NCBI GenBank assembly: GCA_914767715.1
Contig: OU612065.1
Location: 24,056,001 to 24,120,000, forward strand
Direction of reading: 5' to 3'
Source of the DNA: Membranipora membranacea
Taxonomy: Eukaryota > Bryozoa > Gymnolaemata > Cheilostomatida > Membraniporidae
Length of the DNA stretch: 64,000 nt
Shown here: one piece after another, positions 1 through 11,579 of the stretch
How positions within the stretch are numbered: position 1 is the stretch's first letter
How the letters are laid out: every line of letters starts with the position of its first letter
Position numbers and translations under genes: made by a program
Notes under the pieces: generated by a model
Database searches by the model: none
The model's input: the letters and a program-made list of their open reading frames with translations, nothing else
Told to the model about the DNA's origin: nothing

Positions 1-243
1 CGCCAAATTTGAGCTAGTAAATAGATAAACCATGGCTTATCATGATCTTCATATGCTGGTTTTGTCTTCTACTATTTTAAAAGAAGGCAACTCCGAAAAA
101 GTAAATGAATCTGATATCTTTTTGGGTCAAACAAGTCCTGTTTGCTTATATAACAAATATATTAAGGTAAGGTGACAAAAGTATTATTATCGATGTTATT
201 TTAAATAATATTGGTGAGGTTTTCTGGACATGAAGAGATTTAA

Positions 244-1801
244 CTATTTAACGAGTTGACTAGCCTCACCTAGCCGCATCTTCTGCTCACTCAAAGCTCT
301 GGGCTCATGTAGCTTGGCTGATATATGTATGCCTTGGCCAGCAGCTGCTCTAACAAATCCTTCATTAGAAGTGAGTATGTCACATCTCAGCATATCAGCA
401 CTACCAAATATCAGTTTGGACCGCCCTTTTATCTGACCACTTTCAGCCAAGACAGAAAATTTACGTGACACACAATCGGGTACAATGGTCAAACGGCTGA
501 TGAGCTCCTTTGCTCGGATTCTTTCTTCTTTCCCTCCAAGCAAACCAACAATCCCATTGTAATCATCCAGAGCAGATTGGCATGTGATTAGAGTTCTCCC
601 TTCCATGTGTGGTAGAATGGAGTCTAACGCTGACTTTTGCCGTTCCGAGGCAGCTTGTTCAGACAATATCTTCTCACGAAAATCGAAGTGACAGCCGCCA
701 TTGCACACATCAGATACATACACCAACATTGTAGTGATATCGAGGAACACCTTCTTTTCTGTGGTTATTTCTCTCAGCTGCTTGATTAATTCAGACTCAA
801 TATCCTCATCAGATTCTGGGTCTGATTGTGGTCCACTTCCTGAGTCCCCCTAAATGTGTAAAATAACGTATGGATATTATTATCTAGACAGCTGTTATTG
901 ACGGCATTGATAGTGACATTTAGAAATTGCAATGGTGATGTTGTGGCAATAAATGCGCAGGCTATGAATCAACTTAGATGTAGTCAAAGCCTTCAGCCAA
1001 TAAATCACATCAAGGTTTTGTTACAAAATCACATAATGAATACAACATCTGCAAGCTTCTCCACAATTTTGGATCAGCGATTGAATAGTTTTGAGGAGGG
1101 AAGGTAACAACGATAGAACAGATATTGCATACCTGCATGAGTTGATTGGCATTCGCTTGGAACTTCCGTGCTTGTTCAAATAGATCGTCTTCATCGCTGT
1201 CATCAGAATCGTTCATAAAACATTCATTGAGCCTTTCTTTGATTTCCTGGGAGACATCAAGTCTCTCTCCTTCCACGCTGATTCCTTTAGACTCTAGATA
1301 CTCGGCCATACTGTGAGTAACACCGTTGCTGAACACACATACCACTCGTGGAGGGGAAAACTCACAATATAACTTTGCAGCCTCTACATATTTTTCAGCT
1401 TTCTTGACTACATCCTTAGTACCATATTGCCCCTTCCCAGCCCATATTAGATGAAGTGACTGAGGATTCCGGGCTATTACTTTCTTCCAAGTCTTTCCAC
1501 CATCACACACAACGTCAACAATTATTCCATATTTCCTCAGATCACAGATAACCTCTTGGACATCATCGGATTCTTTCACAACTTTTAAAACACCTGAGAG
1601 GTAAGGCACATTGCTACTGGACAGAACGCCTTTCTTATCATTATCCTTAGTACCACCCTGGGACTTGAATTTCTCGAGAAAAGATGCATCAGCTTTTATT
1701 TTCCTCGACAATTTGAGGCAAACTTTTGAGAGCTTCTTGTCCGCTTCTGCTAATTTGTTGGTTTCTTCCAACAGACTCTGTGCTTCCTCGAGCTCATCCA
1801 T
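244..1801 (-). CDS. DUF1308/UPF0415 family protein (C7orf25-like), copy A
   Basis: Two exons, 1801-1133 and 849-244, give 424 aa, close to the roughly 420 aa of vertebrate C7orf25. The N-terminal half has a helical, Lys-rich start, then a block with VDVVCDGGKTWKKVIARNP and LIWAGKGQYG that is typical of the family. An acidic linker (DDSDEDD) follows, then the C-terminal DUF1308 domain beginning VFLDITTMLVYVSDVCNGG and ending with TSNEGFVRAAAGQG. The splice sites are CAG/GTATGC (donor, 1132) and TTTAG/GGGGAC (acceptor, 850). An acceptor-like TTTTAG sits just before GACATG at 1801, so a 5'UTR intron is likely. The opening Asp and late TSN..F pattern recalls PIN-like folds, which is inference only. 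Molecular function is not established to my knowledge. A paralogue lies at 21569-23213 on the same strand. Confidence 0.9.
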
Positions 1802-2860
1802 GTCCTAAAAAGATAAAACAAAATAGAAAGACTAGGTAAAAATGCGCAGCTTCCATTTATTATCAAGAACTAAACAGCCTTCCTCAGACTATACTCACTG
1901 GGAGAAGACAGAAACAGGCAAAAAAAACTGTGACTTGTTCTGTTAAAGTACATGTTCATATTTAGCCTTGTCACCCTATTTTTGACTGTTATCGCTATGA
2001 ACTACTTGTCACGCGGCTACTTAAGTTGTTTTGGGGGTACCCCCAAAAAAAGGAGCCGCAAGACAAGTAGTTCATAATGATAACAGTCAAAAACAGCTTA
2101 CAATGGAATCAATATTCACCCATCCGATTAATCATAATAAATGTGGACAATTCAATCTAATGGTCTAATGGTCAATCAAATTGGGGCTCCCATCAAGCTG
2201 ACCTGAACTCAGGTAAACCATAGTGAATCTAAAATCACTGGGCAACTACAATCAACCTGTACTGGTGATGTAGTATTCACCTCAGAAAATCTTCATACCT
2301 GAGTTGACTACATTGCTCGTGAAATTTTAAGAACCTAGATAGGGATACTGGCTTGGCTGTTATTGTGCTATTACTGTTATTGTGTAATTACAATTACTAC
2401 TCACTCACAGGCATGTAGTTATAGGCATCTGCGACTACAAGCAGTATACTTTTCCCAAGTCAAAGATCAAGGCACAACCACAAAAGATATCTTTTGGGAG
2501 GGGAGGGGAGGGGTACTGGTCGTGGAACTTGGGCAAAAGTCAACATTAAACTAATTACGGCTTGTGACACCTGAAACCTATGGTACTGGTTTGGAAAGGT
2601 TCCATGACTACTTTGCCCACAGGCCTTCTGTAGCTGGTAGGCTCATGTTCATGCCCATAGGCTTTATATAGATAGAGGCCCATCCATGCTCACACTCACA
2701 GTCACTACTATCAACAAGGAGTACTCCTTTCTGCAATGATTGCTAGCAAGCAGCAACAAAAATGAGCCTGGTTTGTGTAGGAGTATAGACTAGGGAGTAG
2801 AATAGTAAGGTTGGTTTTATCAACAGTGATAGCTAAGTTTGTTATCACATTTCACTTTAT
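1802..2860. other. Intergenic, contains a foldback and a solo MITE end
   Basis: No gene is visible. The stretch holds the 115-bp foldback at 1979-2093. Near 2617-2640 there is a sequence closely matching the terminus of the foldback MITE at 14712-14843. A purine-rich GGGAGG run lies at about 2495-2515. Confidence 0.5.
1979..2093. repeat. Foldback element, about 40-bp arms
   Basis: The left arm (TTTTTGACTGTTATC... to ...GCGGCT) is matched in reverse complement by the right arm (AGCCGC... to ...GATAACAGTCAAAAA), with about 35 bp between them containing a GGGGGTACCCCC palindrome. No clear target-site duplication was seen. The terminal 15 bases recur once more near 32055, inside an intron of the TINAG-like gene. 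Confidence 0.75.
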
Positions 2861-3613
2861 TTCATACCCTGATGTACCGAAATGTAGACAACACAAATGA
2901 TGAGGAGAGATTTCAAGCCAACTTGGAGTCACTGAACATCTGGGCTGAAACCTGGGGGATGAGTTTTAATGCTAAGAAGTGTAAGATTATTGCCTTACAT
3001 CCCCAGAGAACAGTCCCAGAGTACACTATGGACAATATAGTGCTGGAGCACACAGATCACTGCAAATACTTGGGAGTGATACTGCAGTCAGACCTAAAGT
3101 TCACTGACCACATAGCCGACAAAATCTGCAGCGCCAGAAAGCAGATTGGGATGATCAGACGAGCTCTCTACTGGGCACCGGAGAGAGCCAGACTGATTGC
3201 ATACAAGTCTCTCAGCCTTCCTCATCTGGAATATGCTTCCTGTGCCTGGGATCCTTCCACAAAGAGGGAGATCGAGGCACTCGAGATTGTGCAAAACCAA
3301 GGTGTGAGAATGATCTGTGGATTGAAGGGGAGGAGGGGTGTTACGGAAGCAAAGGAGAAACTGCAGCTGGAACAGCTAGTTATTCGGCGGAAGAACTCCA
3401 GGGTAAAGCTCCTAAATAAGGTACTGTCAAGAGATGAGGCCCACCCTGCACTCTGCACATCCTACGATGAAATAATAAACCAGCCCCATACTACAGTCTC
3501 GACAAGATCACAAACACGGAACGAGCCACGCTCTATCGCCGCCACAGACAGGGAATTGTTTTCATAACAGTTTTCTGCCCCGGACAATACGGGATATGAA
3601 AATCTAAGAAAAA
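2860..3613 (+). mobile_element. Non-LTR retrotransposon fragment, C-terminal part of reverse transcriptase
   Basis: About 235 aa read through as the thumb and C-terminal part of a LINE reverse transcriptase. It begins just after where the catalytic YADD loop would be. Recognisable blocks are LNIWAETWGMSFNAKKCKI, HCKYLGVILQSDLKFTDHI, LSLPHLEYASCAWDPSTKRE and IEALEIVQNQGVRMICG. The usual closing block NSFLPRTIRDM lies in another frame at about 3566-3610, so a frameshift occurs near 3560. The catalytic part is absent, so the copy is dead on arrival (5'-truncated). The clade is probably Jockey/CR1-like, which is not resolvable here. Confidence 0.85.
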
Positions 3614-4077
3614 TCAGAGGACAATACTACTGATGCCCTACTGGATGGGTACATGTACCCACTCTGAACCCAAATGCCCTACCCATGTGATGGTATTCTG
3701 GAACAATGTCCAAACCTTATGTAGTTATGTCCAAAAACTGAGGCACGCCCCTTACGCCCCCCTAGGCGGTCTAGTGTGATGTCGTCTTTGATGTAAGTGT
3801 AAGTTGATGTAAGCCAAGGACTGGAGTCATCATCATCATTCTAGAAATTCTTAAAGACTTCAATGCAAATCATATTAAAAATTCTTTCAGCTTACCACAG
3901 AGTTTAAATAGGACAAACTATGGGCAGTTCAAGCTCTTAAGAACTATCTAGTCCCATAAAATACAAGTAATGATGCAGATAGAGTGCTGAATCATATCCC
4001 AAATAATTCTGTGATTTTATTTTTTTCTTGACAAGTTTCCATAGGCTAGTTTCACAAACAGAGATGTCTGTTATTCA

Positions 4078-4170
4078 CCACCACTCGGGTGCAGGTCTAT
4101 GTTCCGTTCGGATCTATGTTCCGTATGGGTCTATGTTCCGCTGATTTTTGGGTCTTTAGTCCGCTGCTCC
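4078..4170 (-). repeat. Interspersed element with GCGGAACATAGACC subrepeats, copy 1
   Basis: Read on the minus strand, this unit opens with GCGGACTAAAGACCC, then carries three near-copies of GCGGAACATAGACC, and closes at a GCACCC...CACCAC end. Nearly the same arrangement occurs in the opposite orientation at 15179-15263, so this is a dispersed repeat rather than a local expansion. Confidence 0.65.
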
Positions 4171-4491
4171 TGCCTATACTCAATGCCCATATTATGTTTC
4201 GCCCCAACTGATACTTGATAACTCCAAAAAAAGGCAACTCCCTATAATAAAAAAGAGAATACAGGGAGAGTGGGAATCATAGCAAAACCCAACTGTTATC
4301 AATGAACCAATGAGTTGGTAATACACTTGAGCTCAACCATTTAAGTTAGGTTTGGCAATATGCCTTATCTTCTCATGGGATTTATCAACCTTGACAAAAG
4401 TTAGCATCACGCCATTTTTAATAACCGATGGAATTTGCATTACAAAAATTTATGCTGTTCTGAATGGGCATTAAAAACAGGCGCTGGCAAC

Positions 4492-4605
4492 AGGTGTTGT
4501 AAGACGTGTGGCCTGTGCTGTATGGGACACGTCTTACAGCACTCAAGGCCTATACAGTTTTGTTGTGTTCCATACAGCACCTGCCACAGGTCTTATAACA
4601 CCCAT
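4492..4605. repeat. Foldback MITE-like element
   Basis: Arms of about 38 bp: GGTGTTGTAAGACGTGTGGC on the left is matched in reverse complement by a right arm running from GTGTTCCATACAGC to ATAACACCC. A second internal copy of the GACACGTCTTACAGCAC motif gives further self-pairing. Weaker complementarity extends outwards to about 4480 and 4615. Confidence 0.7.
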
Positions 4606-7388
4606 TGCACCTCAGGAAGTTGTATGAGTGTTTAATGGAACTGAGTACTTAAAATGCATTTAGTACGCAACACTGCCTGCACCATCAAACTCTCTAATAT
4701 GATATTTTTTATAAGATTGGGGACACAGTTGAAACTAACAGTTGGACAGCATATCGAACGGCAAAGTTCTGTTGAAATACAGATCTGATAATTTCACGCT
4801 GGTTATCGTTATGCCGGCTGTTGCTGCCGAGTGGTGAAGCCTTTTTAGAAAAATCCTGACAAACAAACGTTGCTCAAAATCCTCGCTCCTTAAGTCTTTC
4901 AATTTAGACAAATTCATTTCCAAATTGTCCATTCAGAATATGGTTCCATCATCCAAAAAGCAATATGACTTGCAATTTGACATGTTACAGGCGGAATAAT
5001 CAGATAGCGATTTTAATGCTTTTTAATCAAACACCAGTTGTCTCCTCTCTCTCCATGGATAGACAACTAGCTGATAATTATAATAATAAAAATTCATTAT
5101 TAAAAACACTCGTAAAAATTTTTGATTACTAGACATTGAACATTCAACATTATCAATATAAATCGTTTTCATTGATACTTATCACTGAGTTAAATGAAAA
5201 ATCTAGCTTAGAATTATTATGAATAGCTTGTCAACTTTAGTGACTTAAGCGGTAAAATGCCTCTTTTTGCAGGCGAAAAGATGGTACACAATTATTATAT
5301 ATTGTTAAGCAGTGAAACAGGAAAAGTTCCATCTAACATTTGATGTTTTTTGATGTGACTGCAATTATAATAGTATAATCAATGAGTTTTCAAACACTAA
5401 ATCAACAGTTTGTGTCATCATAGTCTCTGAGAGAAAGGTTTCAGAGATAGGCACACTCTCTAATGTAGCTCAGCCACTCTAAAAATCACCTGCAAAAAAT
5501 TGTCTCGCTTCTATTCCTAAGTACATAAAAAATGTCATGAGACTGTTTGGAAATAAGGTAACCGGTTCAAACATATTCTGAACTGGGTAAAAACTGATCC
5601 AATATAATTGAACAGTGAAAACGTATTTAATCGATAAAATCAATCTACACTTTTTCCCATGTTTTGAATTCAGAGTTTTGGCCCCTTATCAGTTAGGAGC
5701 GGAATGATTCAAGGACCATACATGTTCCTCTGTTATAGATTTGTATGTCTATATATATATATACATGATATATATACACATAGTATTTATATGAAACTTA
5801 ACTCTACAACAATGGACTAATTGGGTTTCCCTAGATCATGTTTATGAATGAATGTGATAGGTTACCAAAAGTTGAGATGTAGGAATTATGTTTATTAAGT
5901 TTTTGAGATATAAATTAAATATTGAGGAGGGGCACCTTGTTTATATCAGTCAACATGGTAATGAATATGCGGAATGTTTTCAGATTTGCCATGTTATCAC
6001 TGTTAACAATATACTGTTACCCCTACAGATGTCACAGCTATTGGGGGTAGTTACATGTTGAGTTGGTGAACTGAAAAATCTAGAACCTGACAAGACCAAA
6101 CTCATGAGTACTAGTGCTGCGGATCTGTATTTTTTATATCATAACAGCATCATCCCCGTTTACTGTTGGAATTGTCCAAACAGTGTGATCATGAATTTAC
6201 GACAGGCGAGCTCTATGTTAAAAGTATGCATGTAATTGCAGTAATTATTGACAGGGCACAATTAAACTAAGACAATCTGCTTGAAAGAGACAGCTGACAG
6301 CGCAACCTTGATGGTGAGCTTTCTGGTCAAGGAACCTGATATGAGCGCCCCTAAATTTCTTTTCTTGTTTGAATATGAACTTGCTTGACATGAAGGAAAC
6401 ATTGTTGCTGCCGATTTTTGCTCTGATCTGTTTCATTTTATTGTTTAATTTTAAATATACGGAGGCGTGTATATTGAAAATCAGATCATTTTTGGAAGTA
6501 GAAACTCTATTTATGATGATCTCTGCAATCAATAGATTCAGCAACACTAGCTGAAAAAGTTGCCAAGTTGAAGATGTATCATTTACCAATCGTCATTTGA
6601 TTATAGAACCATGGTATAACTTATCATATCAATTTGAATCACAAGGTACTGGTGTGAGTGTATTTGTAGATTTCAAGATCAAAGAAACTAATAAAAATCA
6701 AACGCGATACTAGAACAACGCTAAAATTGCAAGAATCAAATCTACTCATTGGATCGAACGAAACCATGAACAGGTCTTCAAGAAGCTCAAGCCGGAGTAG
6801 TGTATCTGGTTGCTCATTTTAATACATGAAGATTTTTGCAAGGGTCATTTCAGGTAAACAGTATCACCTACTTAACTCGACAACTCTGCTGTTTGCTGCG
6901 TCGCAAATGATGCTGGTGGTGGCGTCAAAACCATTTTGATTGCACAGTGAAGTGCATTGAATTCAATTCAATTTCTCTCAATTTTTTCTAGACCACATAA
7001 CGCTATACTTTGGCACCCTACAGCGAATATAACATAATACCCTGATGTAGTATATTTTTTGATGTTGTAGAGGTGCTCCAAAACCGGGGCAAATCCATTG
7101 GAGAAGGCCATCATTAACATACATAATATGAAAAACAATTCAAGTTCCCAGGTTTCAGATATCAATTGTCATTTAATGAGGTTGTATTTTACGACATGGT
7201 GAGCTATGTTGGAATTGAAAGATCAGTAGTTCTTCTATAATATTTCAATAAGCAAAAATCAATGCCCATAATGCGGCAGACGAAATACATGTAATGTCTG
7301 ATTGCCAAAACTATGTTTATAAAAGCAATTTCACATGATACTTTTTTATGTATACCCGAACATAATTTAGGTTCTTACTCCTTAGATG

Positions 7389-7492
7389 GCTGCAAGTGCG
7401 AGTTTGTGGCATCACATTACAACTATTCACTTTGGTTTGATAATGTTTGTAAGGAATTTGATGATGTGATGCCTCAAACTTGCATATACAGC
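7389..7492. repeat. Foldback element
   Basis: The left arm around GCAAGTGCGAGTTTGTGGCATC pairs with a right arm around GATGCCTCAAACTTGC. Weaker pairing (AGATGGCTGC with the AGCTATCT side) extends outwards. The open frame running through it is best explained as chance. Confidence 0.55.
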
Positions 7493-7589
7493 TATCTGAG
7501 CACTTTTAACGCATCAGAATGTCTCTTGAAGTACAAATTGGAGTTGTCTGCTACGGGTTGTTGAGCAGACAATCTGAAAGAAGCTTGGC

Positions 7590-8400
7590 TTTAGCTGCAC
7601 AGCATATTCCCGAGATCAATTGCTGCGGGACTCAGGCCAAAAGCAAGAGCTAAAATTGACAAAAATTTGTCGTTGGGTGATAGCTCGGCCACCAGACTAC
7701 CTGTCGAGCAGCTCTGCAGGTTTAGCAGTACCCTGGTGTCCAGCATGTGCATGTGCAATATAGGCACTACGCAAACTAGCAGGTACATCAAGTCTATCAT
7801 TAAACATGAGACATCCTTTGTACCCGGGCAATTTATGACTGCTTGTTTCTTCGCCAACCCTCGACCAAATACTGCTTGAATTTAACTGCGACATCGTCAG
7901 TCACGGTGGCTTCAAACGCCTCTATTTCATGTATATCAGGGACTAAGTCCTCACAAATACTGTCAATAAAGTACTCAACAGCTGCACAGTGCTTTACACT
8001 GGCTGCACTGTAAGCCTCGTTGGGTCGGCTCAAACTATCGGCAACAAACATCTTAACACCAAAATTTTTATATCCATACCTCATTATCCTCATTTTGAAC
8101 CTTTGCACCCTCGGTGGTAGATCACTCATATCTTTACCACCTAGAATTTGTACCAAGGGTTTATGGACCGTTTCAACTTCAAACTTTCGACCTATCATAT
8201 ACTAGTCAAACTGCCCACATGATGACAAGAGTTTCCTTCTCTACCATCGAAGAGCGTGTCTAAGTGTCAGTCATCTTACGCGAGGCATATTCCAATGGTT
8301 GCCAGATATCTTTACCAGATTCCTGGAGCAAAACAGCACCAAACGCGCTGGATATTGATAACAATCGCAACTTGCATATTATTAGGAAGTTGCTTAGTCC
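7590..8400 (-). mobile_element. Degenerate Ty3/gypsy retrotransposon pol remnant
   Basis: Reading leftwards from 8400, blocks of a gypsy pol gene appear in order across several frames. First is the RT/RNase H junction (AFGAVLLQ, PLEYASRKMTDT), then RNase H (VEKETLVIMWAV; GRKFEVETVHKPLV; LPPRVQRFKMRIMRYGYKN; ADSLSRPN). A stretch matching the zinc-binding start of integrase follows (AHAHAGHQGTAKP). At least two in-frame stops and several frame changes break it, and no LTRs were seen nearby. It is an old, inactive fragment lacking gag, protease, the RT catalytic core and the integrase core. Confidence 0.85.
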
Positions 8401-9299
8401 TTGGTTTAAAAAAGACAAAATTTTGGTTATCCATCACTCATTACATTGTATTGAAGCTGTTATACTTTATCAAAATACACCATAAAATAATCGTATAAAA
8501 TGAATTTTAAGCTTTATTCTCAGGGAGAGGAATAAATAATTACCGGAAAATACATTTGAGGTTTGGCTGAGATCTATGGGAGCACAGAGGATAGAGTTCC
8601 ATTTTCCCCTATGGGGATTATATAAAAATTATGGAAATGGACCAAAATATAAATCCTCGTTCTTAAATCATTATAAATGGCTACAACGCCCATTAATTTT
8701 TTTTAAATCACAACACTGATGCTTCAGTAGGTGTGGTTATTTGTTTGCTTGTAGCTGGTGAATGGTACTGAGTTTCTTTAAGATGCTCTGTCTTTCTATG
8801 GCAGTCTAAAAAATAAATAAAGATTACAATATCCAGAAAGCTAGCTGCAACATTGATTGGCATCGCAAAGCAGCCAGAAAAATAACTATTAGTATTAGGT
8901 TATTATGGGATTATCATGTTAAAGGTGCTATGCAATAACTAGCCACTAAAGATGCATGTAGTTTTAGCTACCGAGTGGGTACTAGTGTAAAATTAGGTCA
9001 TTAGGTCATTTTGTGTATAGGTTTGTCATAATTATCTATATGGGTATTTCTATCCCTTGTCCGATATGAGGGAGGGTAGTGGTGTGAGACTGCACATTTC
9101 AGAGAGGTAATTGACACCCTAACTCGAAGACTGTTAGACAATTTTTTCTTTCATGTGTGTTTATTGCTAGAGATAAAATTGATAACATATATAGATAAAG
9201 TTCAATTGAGTATGACTCAGAGAAAGGCAAAAAAGATTTAATCAAAAATTGTAGATAATTGCAATAGAAACATGTCAAAAGCAAAGGGACAGTCTTATA
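8401..9299. other. Intergenic, nothing recognised
   Basis: AT-rich, no gene-like frame, no repeat structure noticed. Confidence 0.4.
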
Positions 9300-9720
9300 G
9301 CCTGCGCTAGGGCGTAGACAGCCCAATTGTAAAGCTTGAAGGTCAAATACAAGACACACGTACAGGACAAGTGCCCCTTCCAGCTGCAGTCATCACTGCC
9401 CCCCAGACAGGAAGCCAGTGGGTAAAAACAACGGTAATACAGGTCAACCATTGTTTTGCTATCAAAATAAGGGAGAGCTGCCCTAATCAATGTTAAAATT
9501 AGGTTGAATTTTCGGCAGTGGTCCACGAGGTAATTCATATCAGTTATATTAGAGTCAAGAATAATGCCTAAAGAATTGTGTTTTACAGCTGAGATCAATT
9601 TTATATTCCGCCAAAACAATTTGCTTTTTTGGCGATTTTAAAATAATTTGGAACGTTTTTGAATAATTTAGAGTGAGCCTGTTGGCCATGCACCAAGTTT
9701 CAACTTTTGAAATTTCTTGT
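9300..9720 (-). mobile_element. Non-LTR retrotransposon fragment (RT C-terminal part)
   Basis: On the minus strand a reverse-transcriptase thumb region is recognisable. VETWCMANRLTLNYSKT appears first. After a frameshift come SLGIILDSNITDMNYLVDHC, RAALPYFDSKTMVDLYY and CFYPLASCLGG. The order and spacing fit the end of a LINE ORF2. Both ends are truncated, at least one frameshift is present and the catalytic core is missing. It is a different lineage from the fragment at 2.86 kb, judging by sequence. Confidence 0.75.
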
Positions 9721-11029
9721 CTTCATAGGTTTATTACTGATAGACAGCCTCTTTGATGTCGGTAGACTAAGAATGTTCCACACAGTATAGTTGTAGAGTC
9801 GTCGTTAGAGAAGTGGCGACTTTCGAGTCAGTTCAGTTGGTGTTGGTTTATGTTGCTCGGCGTGTTATGGGATATGAGCAGGAAGATCTCTCATAACAAG
9901 AGGGGAAATTGAACCCAGGACCTCTTGCTATCAAAACTTATAACAACTGACAACAAATTTAGGTATTGTGATTGTAAAAATACTTTCTTTCTGGGGAAAA
10001 AAATTTGCTGATTGCTATAAATAGAAATATAAACACTTCCACAAAGAGAAGCTATTTTTTGGTTACAGTACTTATGGAATGAAAATGAAAGTAACACCTT
10101 TGTACATACCCATATCTCGATACGCGGTAGGCATGATGGACACTACCTCCAAGCGGCTCAACACCTCAGCTGATAGTTCACATCCCCGTACATATCAATT
10201 CTATTTACCAACCAGCACTGTAGGTCACTCTGAAATAGTGTGAAGATGAACAGATGGACACTTTCTCATCTTAGCACTGGTATCCTGTCATTAGGGATAG
10301 GGTGATGGGTTGATGCAGACCTCCCAATCAGGACATATTATGTTTTTCGGTACAAAATTACCTTGATTGAAACTTGGAACCAAAATAGTTTATCCGCAAG
10401 GGTAGTTGATATGATGTACATTCAATGTCAATATTTTTACTGCCCAACTGCGAATTACCATATGCATTATGTCTTTCAGCTTTGTTTTTTTTTCAATCCT
10501 CATATTGTACCTTCTGGGCTCACTTATGGGGCAAAGGCAAGTGGTATTTTTCACGTTCATGATAACTTAACAAACCTGATGTAGATTGGTGGAAATCATC
10601 TCAAGTCGCAGCCAAATGCACAACTAATTTTCTCCGCATAGGATCTGATAAAAATAAAGCAAAATAATTATGTACTTTATGTATATACCTACATGTCCTG
10701 GTGTGCTATGGCAAGTGACCAATTCTTAGCTGGAACAGGTAGGGGGCAGGATAAAATATGAAAACTAGCAAAAAAGTCAAGAACAAGACCAACAGTTATT
10801 TCTGCAATAGAGGTGGTTGTTTTGTAGATATTATGATATTATGAAAAATTTGCTTGAGGAATGTACAATCCGGTGCCAGACTCAGCCAGTCCCAATCCTG
10901 GATAGAGACGGGTTCAGCGACAGGCAGAGCATCCGGCCGGAAAAACTATGCCACAGACTGTAATAAAACCAGAGAGAACCAGACTATGCCAAGGCATCTC
11001 CCTTGTTGGGGACCTTGTGGAAAGTAGGC
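9721..11029. other. Intergenic, nothing firm
   Basis: No gene supported. Around 9895-9930 the minus strand contains a B-box-like GGGTTCAATTTCC, but no matching A box or tRNA fold was found. Confidence 0.4.
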
Positions 11030-11520
11030 GAGCGAGGTAGACGATTATCAAGCTAGCGGCCCTAAACATTGCTACACTCACAAATAAGAGTAGAGAGATA
11101 GCTGATACGATGGTGAGGCGTAACATATGCCTACAGGAGACCAGATGGGAGGAGAAAGGCCTGGAGGAAAGGCAAGATACATTGACGATGGCGTCAAGCT
11201 GTACAACAGTGGCGGGATAAGACCGAGGAATGGTGTGGGATGAGTCATGTAACCAGGTAATCTGAGGGGATTATCAATTTGAACTTGGTGACCAAAAGGC
11301 AGACCTATAACATCGTTTCTGCCTATGCGAACAGCAAGACTGTGACGAGGAGGCCAAAGACAGATTTTGGACAGTTTGTTGCAGTGCTGCAGATGTGCTT
11401 ATCTTGGCCGGAGACATGAACGGGCATACTGGAAGTGCAAGTTGATCGCTTAGAGACAAATGTGCAATAGCCATCAAAAACAGTGGAGTTCGAACAGAGA
11501 TAAAATCGCATAACACAATG
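11030..11520 (+). mobile_element. RTE-type LINE endonuclease fragment
   Basis: The plus strand encodes, with at least two frame breaks, the apurinic-like endonuclease of an RTE-class retrotransposon. The blocks in order are LNIATLTNKSREIADTMVRR, ICLQETRWEEKG, LVTKRQTYNIVSAYA and LILAGDMNGHTGS. These correspond to the ORF2 N-terminus and retain the ETRW and GDMNGH motifs. The remainder of the element is not visible downstream, where the minisatellite begins. Confidence 0.8.
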
Positions 11521-11579
11521 AACTACTTCCAGAACCAGGTATAAACAATATGCTAAATTTGTCTTCTCGGACTTTGATA

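Larger units (their letters stand above)
3614..7589. other. Gene-free stretch with foldback and subrepeat elements
   Basis: I see no supportable gene in these 4 kb. It holds the GCGGAACATAGACC subrepeat element (4078-4170), a foldback at 4492-4605, an AT-repeat near 5750-5785 and a foldback around 7389-7492. A 65-codon open frame on the minus strand at 4735-4932 has no recognisable family or splice context. The 83-codon plus-strand frame at 7313-7564 overlaps the 7.4-kb foldback and is likely spurious. Confidence 0.5.

Noticed and set aside
4735-4932. 65-codon minus-strand frame with a plausible amino-acid composition
   Set aside because: No recognised family, no flanking exons, and it lies in a repeat-rich gene-poor stretch.
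5750-5785. TATATA-rich stretch as promoter
   Set aside because: Simple dinucleotide repeat with no gene nearby.
7313-7564. 83-codon plus-strand frame with several Cys
   Set aside because: Overlaps a foldback repeat, has no splice context or family resemblance; likely chance.
9895-9935. Possible tRNA-derived SINE B box on the minus strand
   Set aside because: Only a GGTTCAATTTCC match; no A box at the right distance and no repeat ends.
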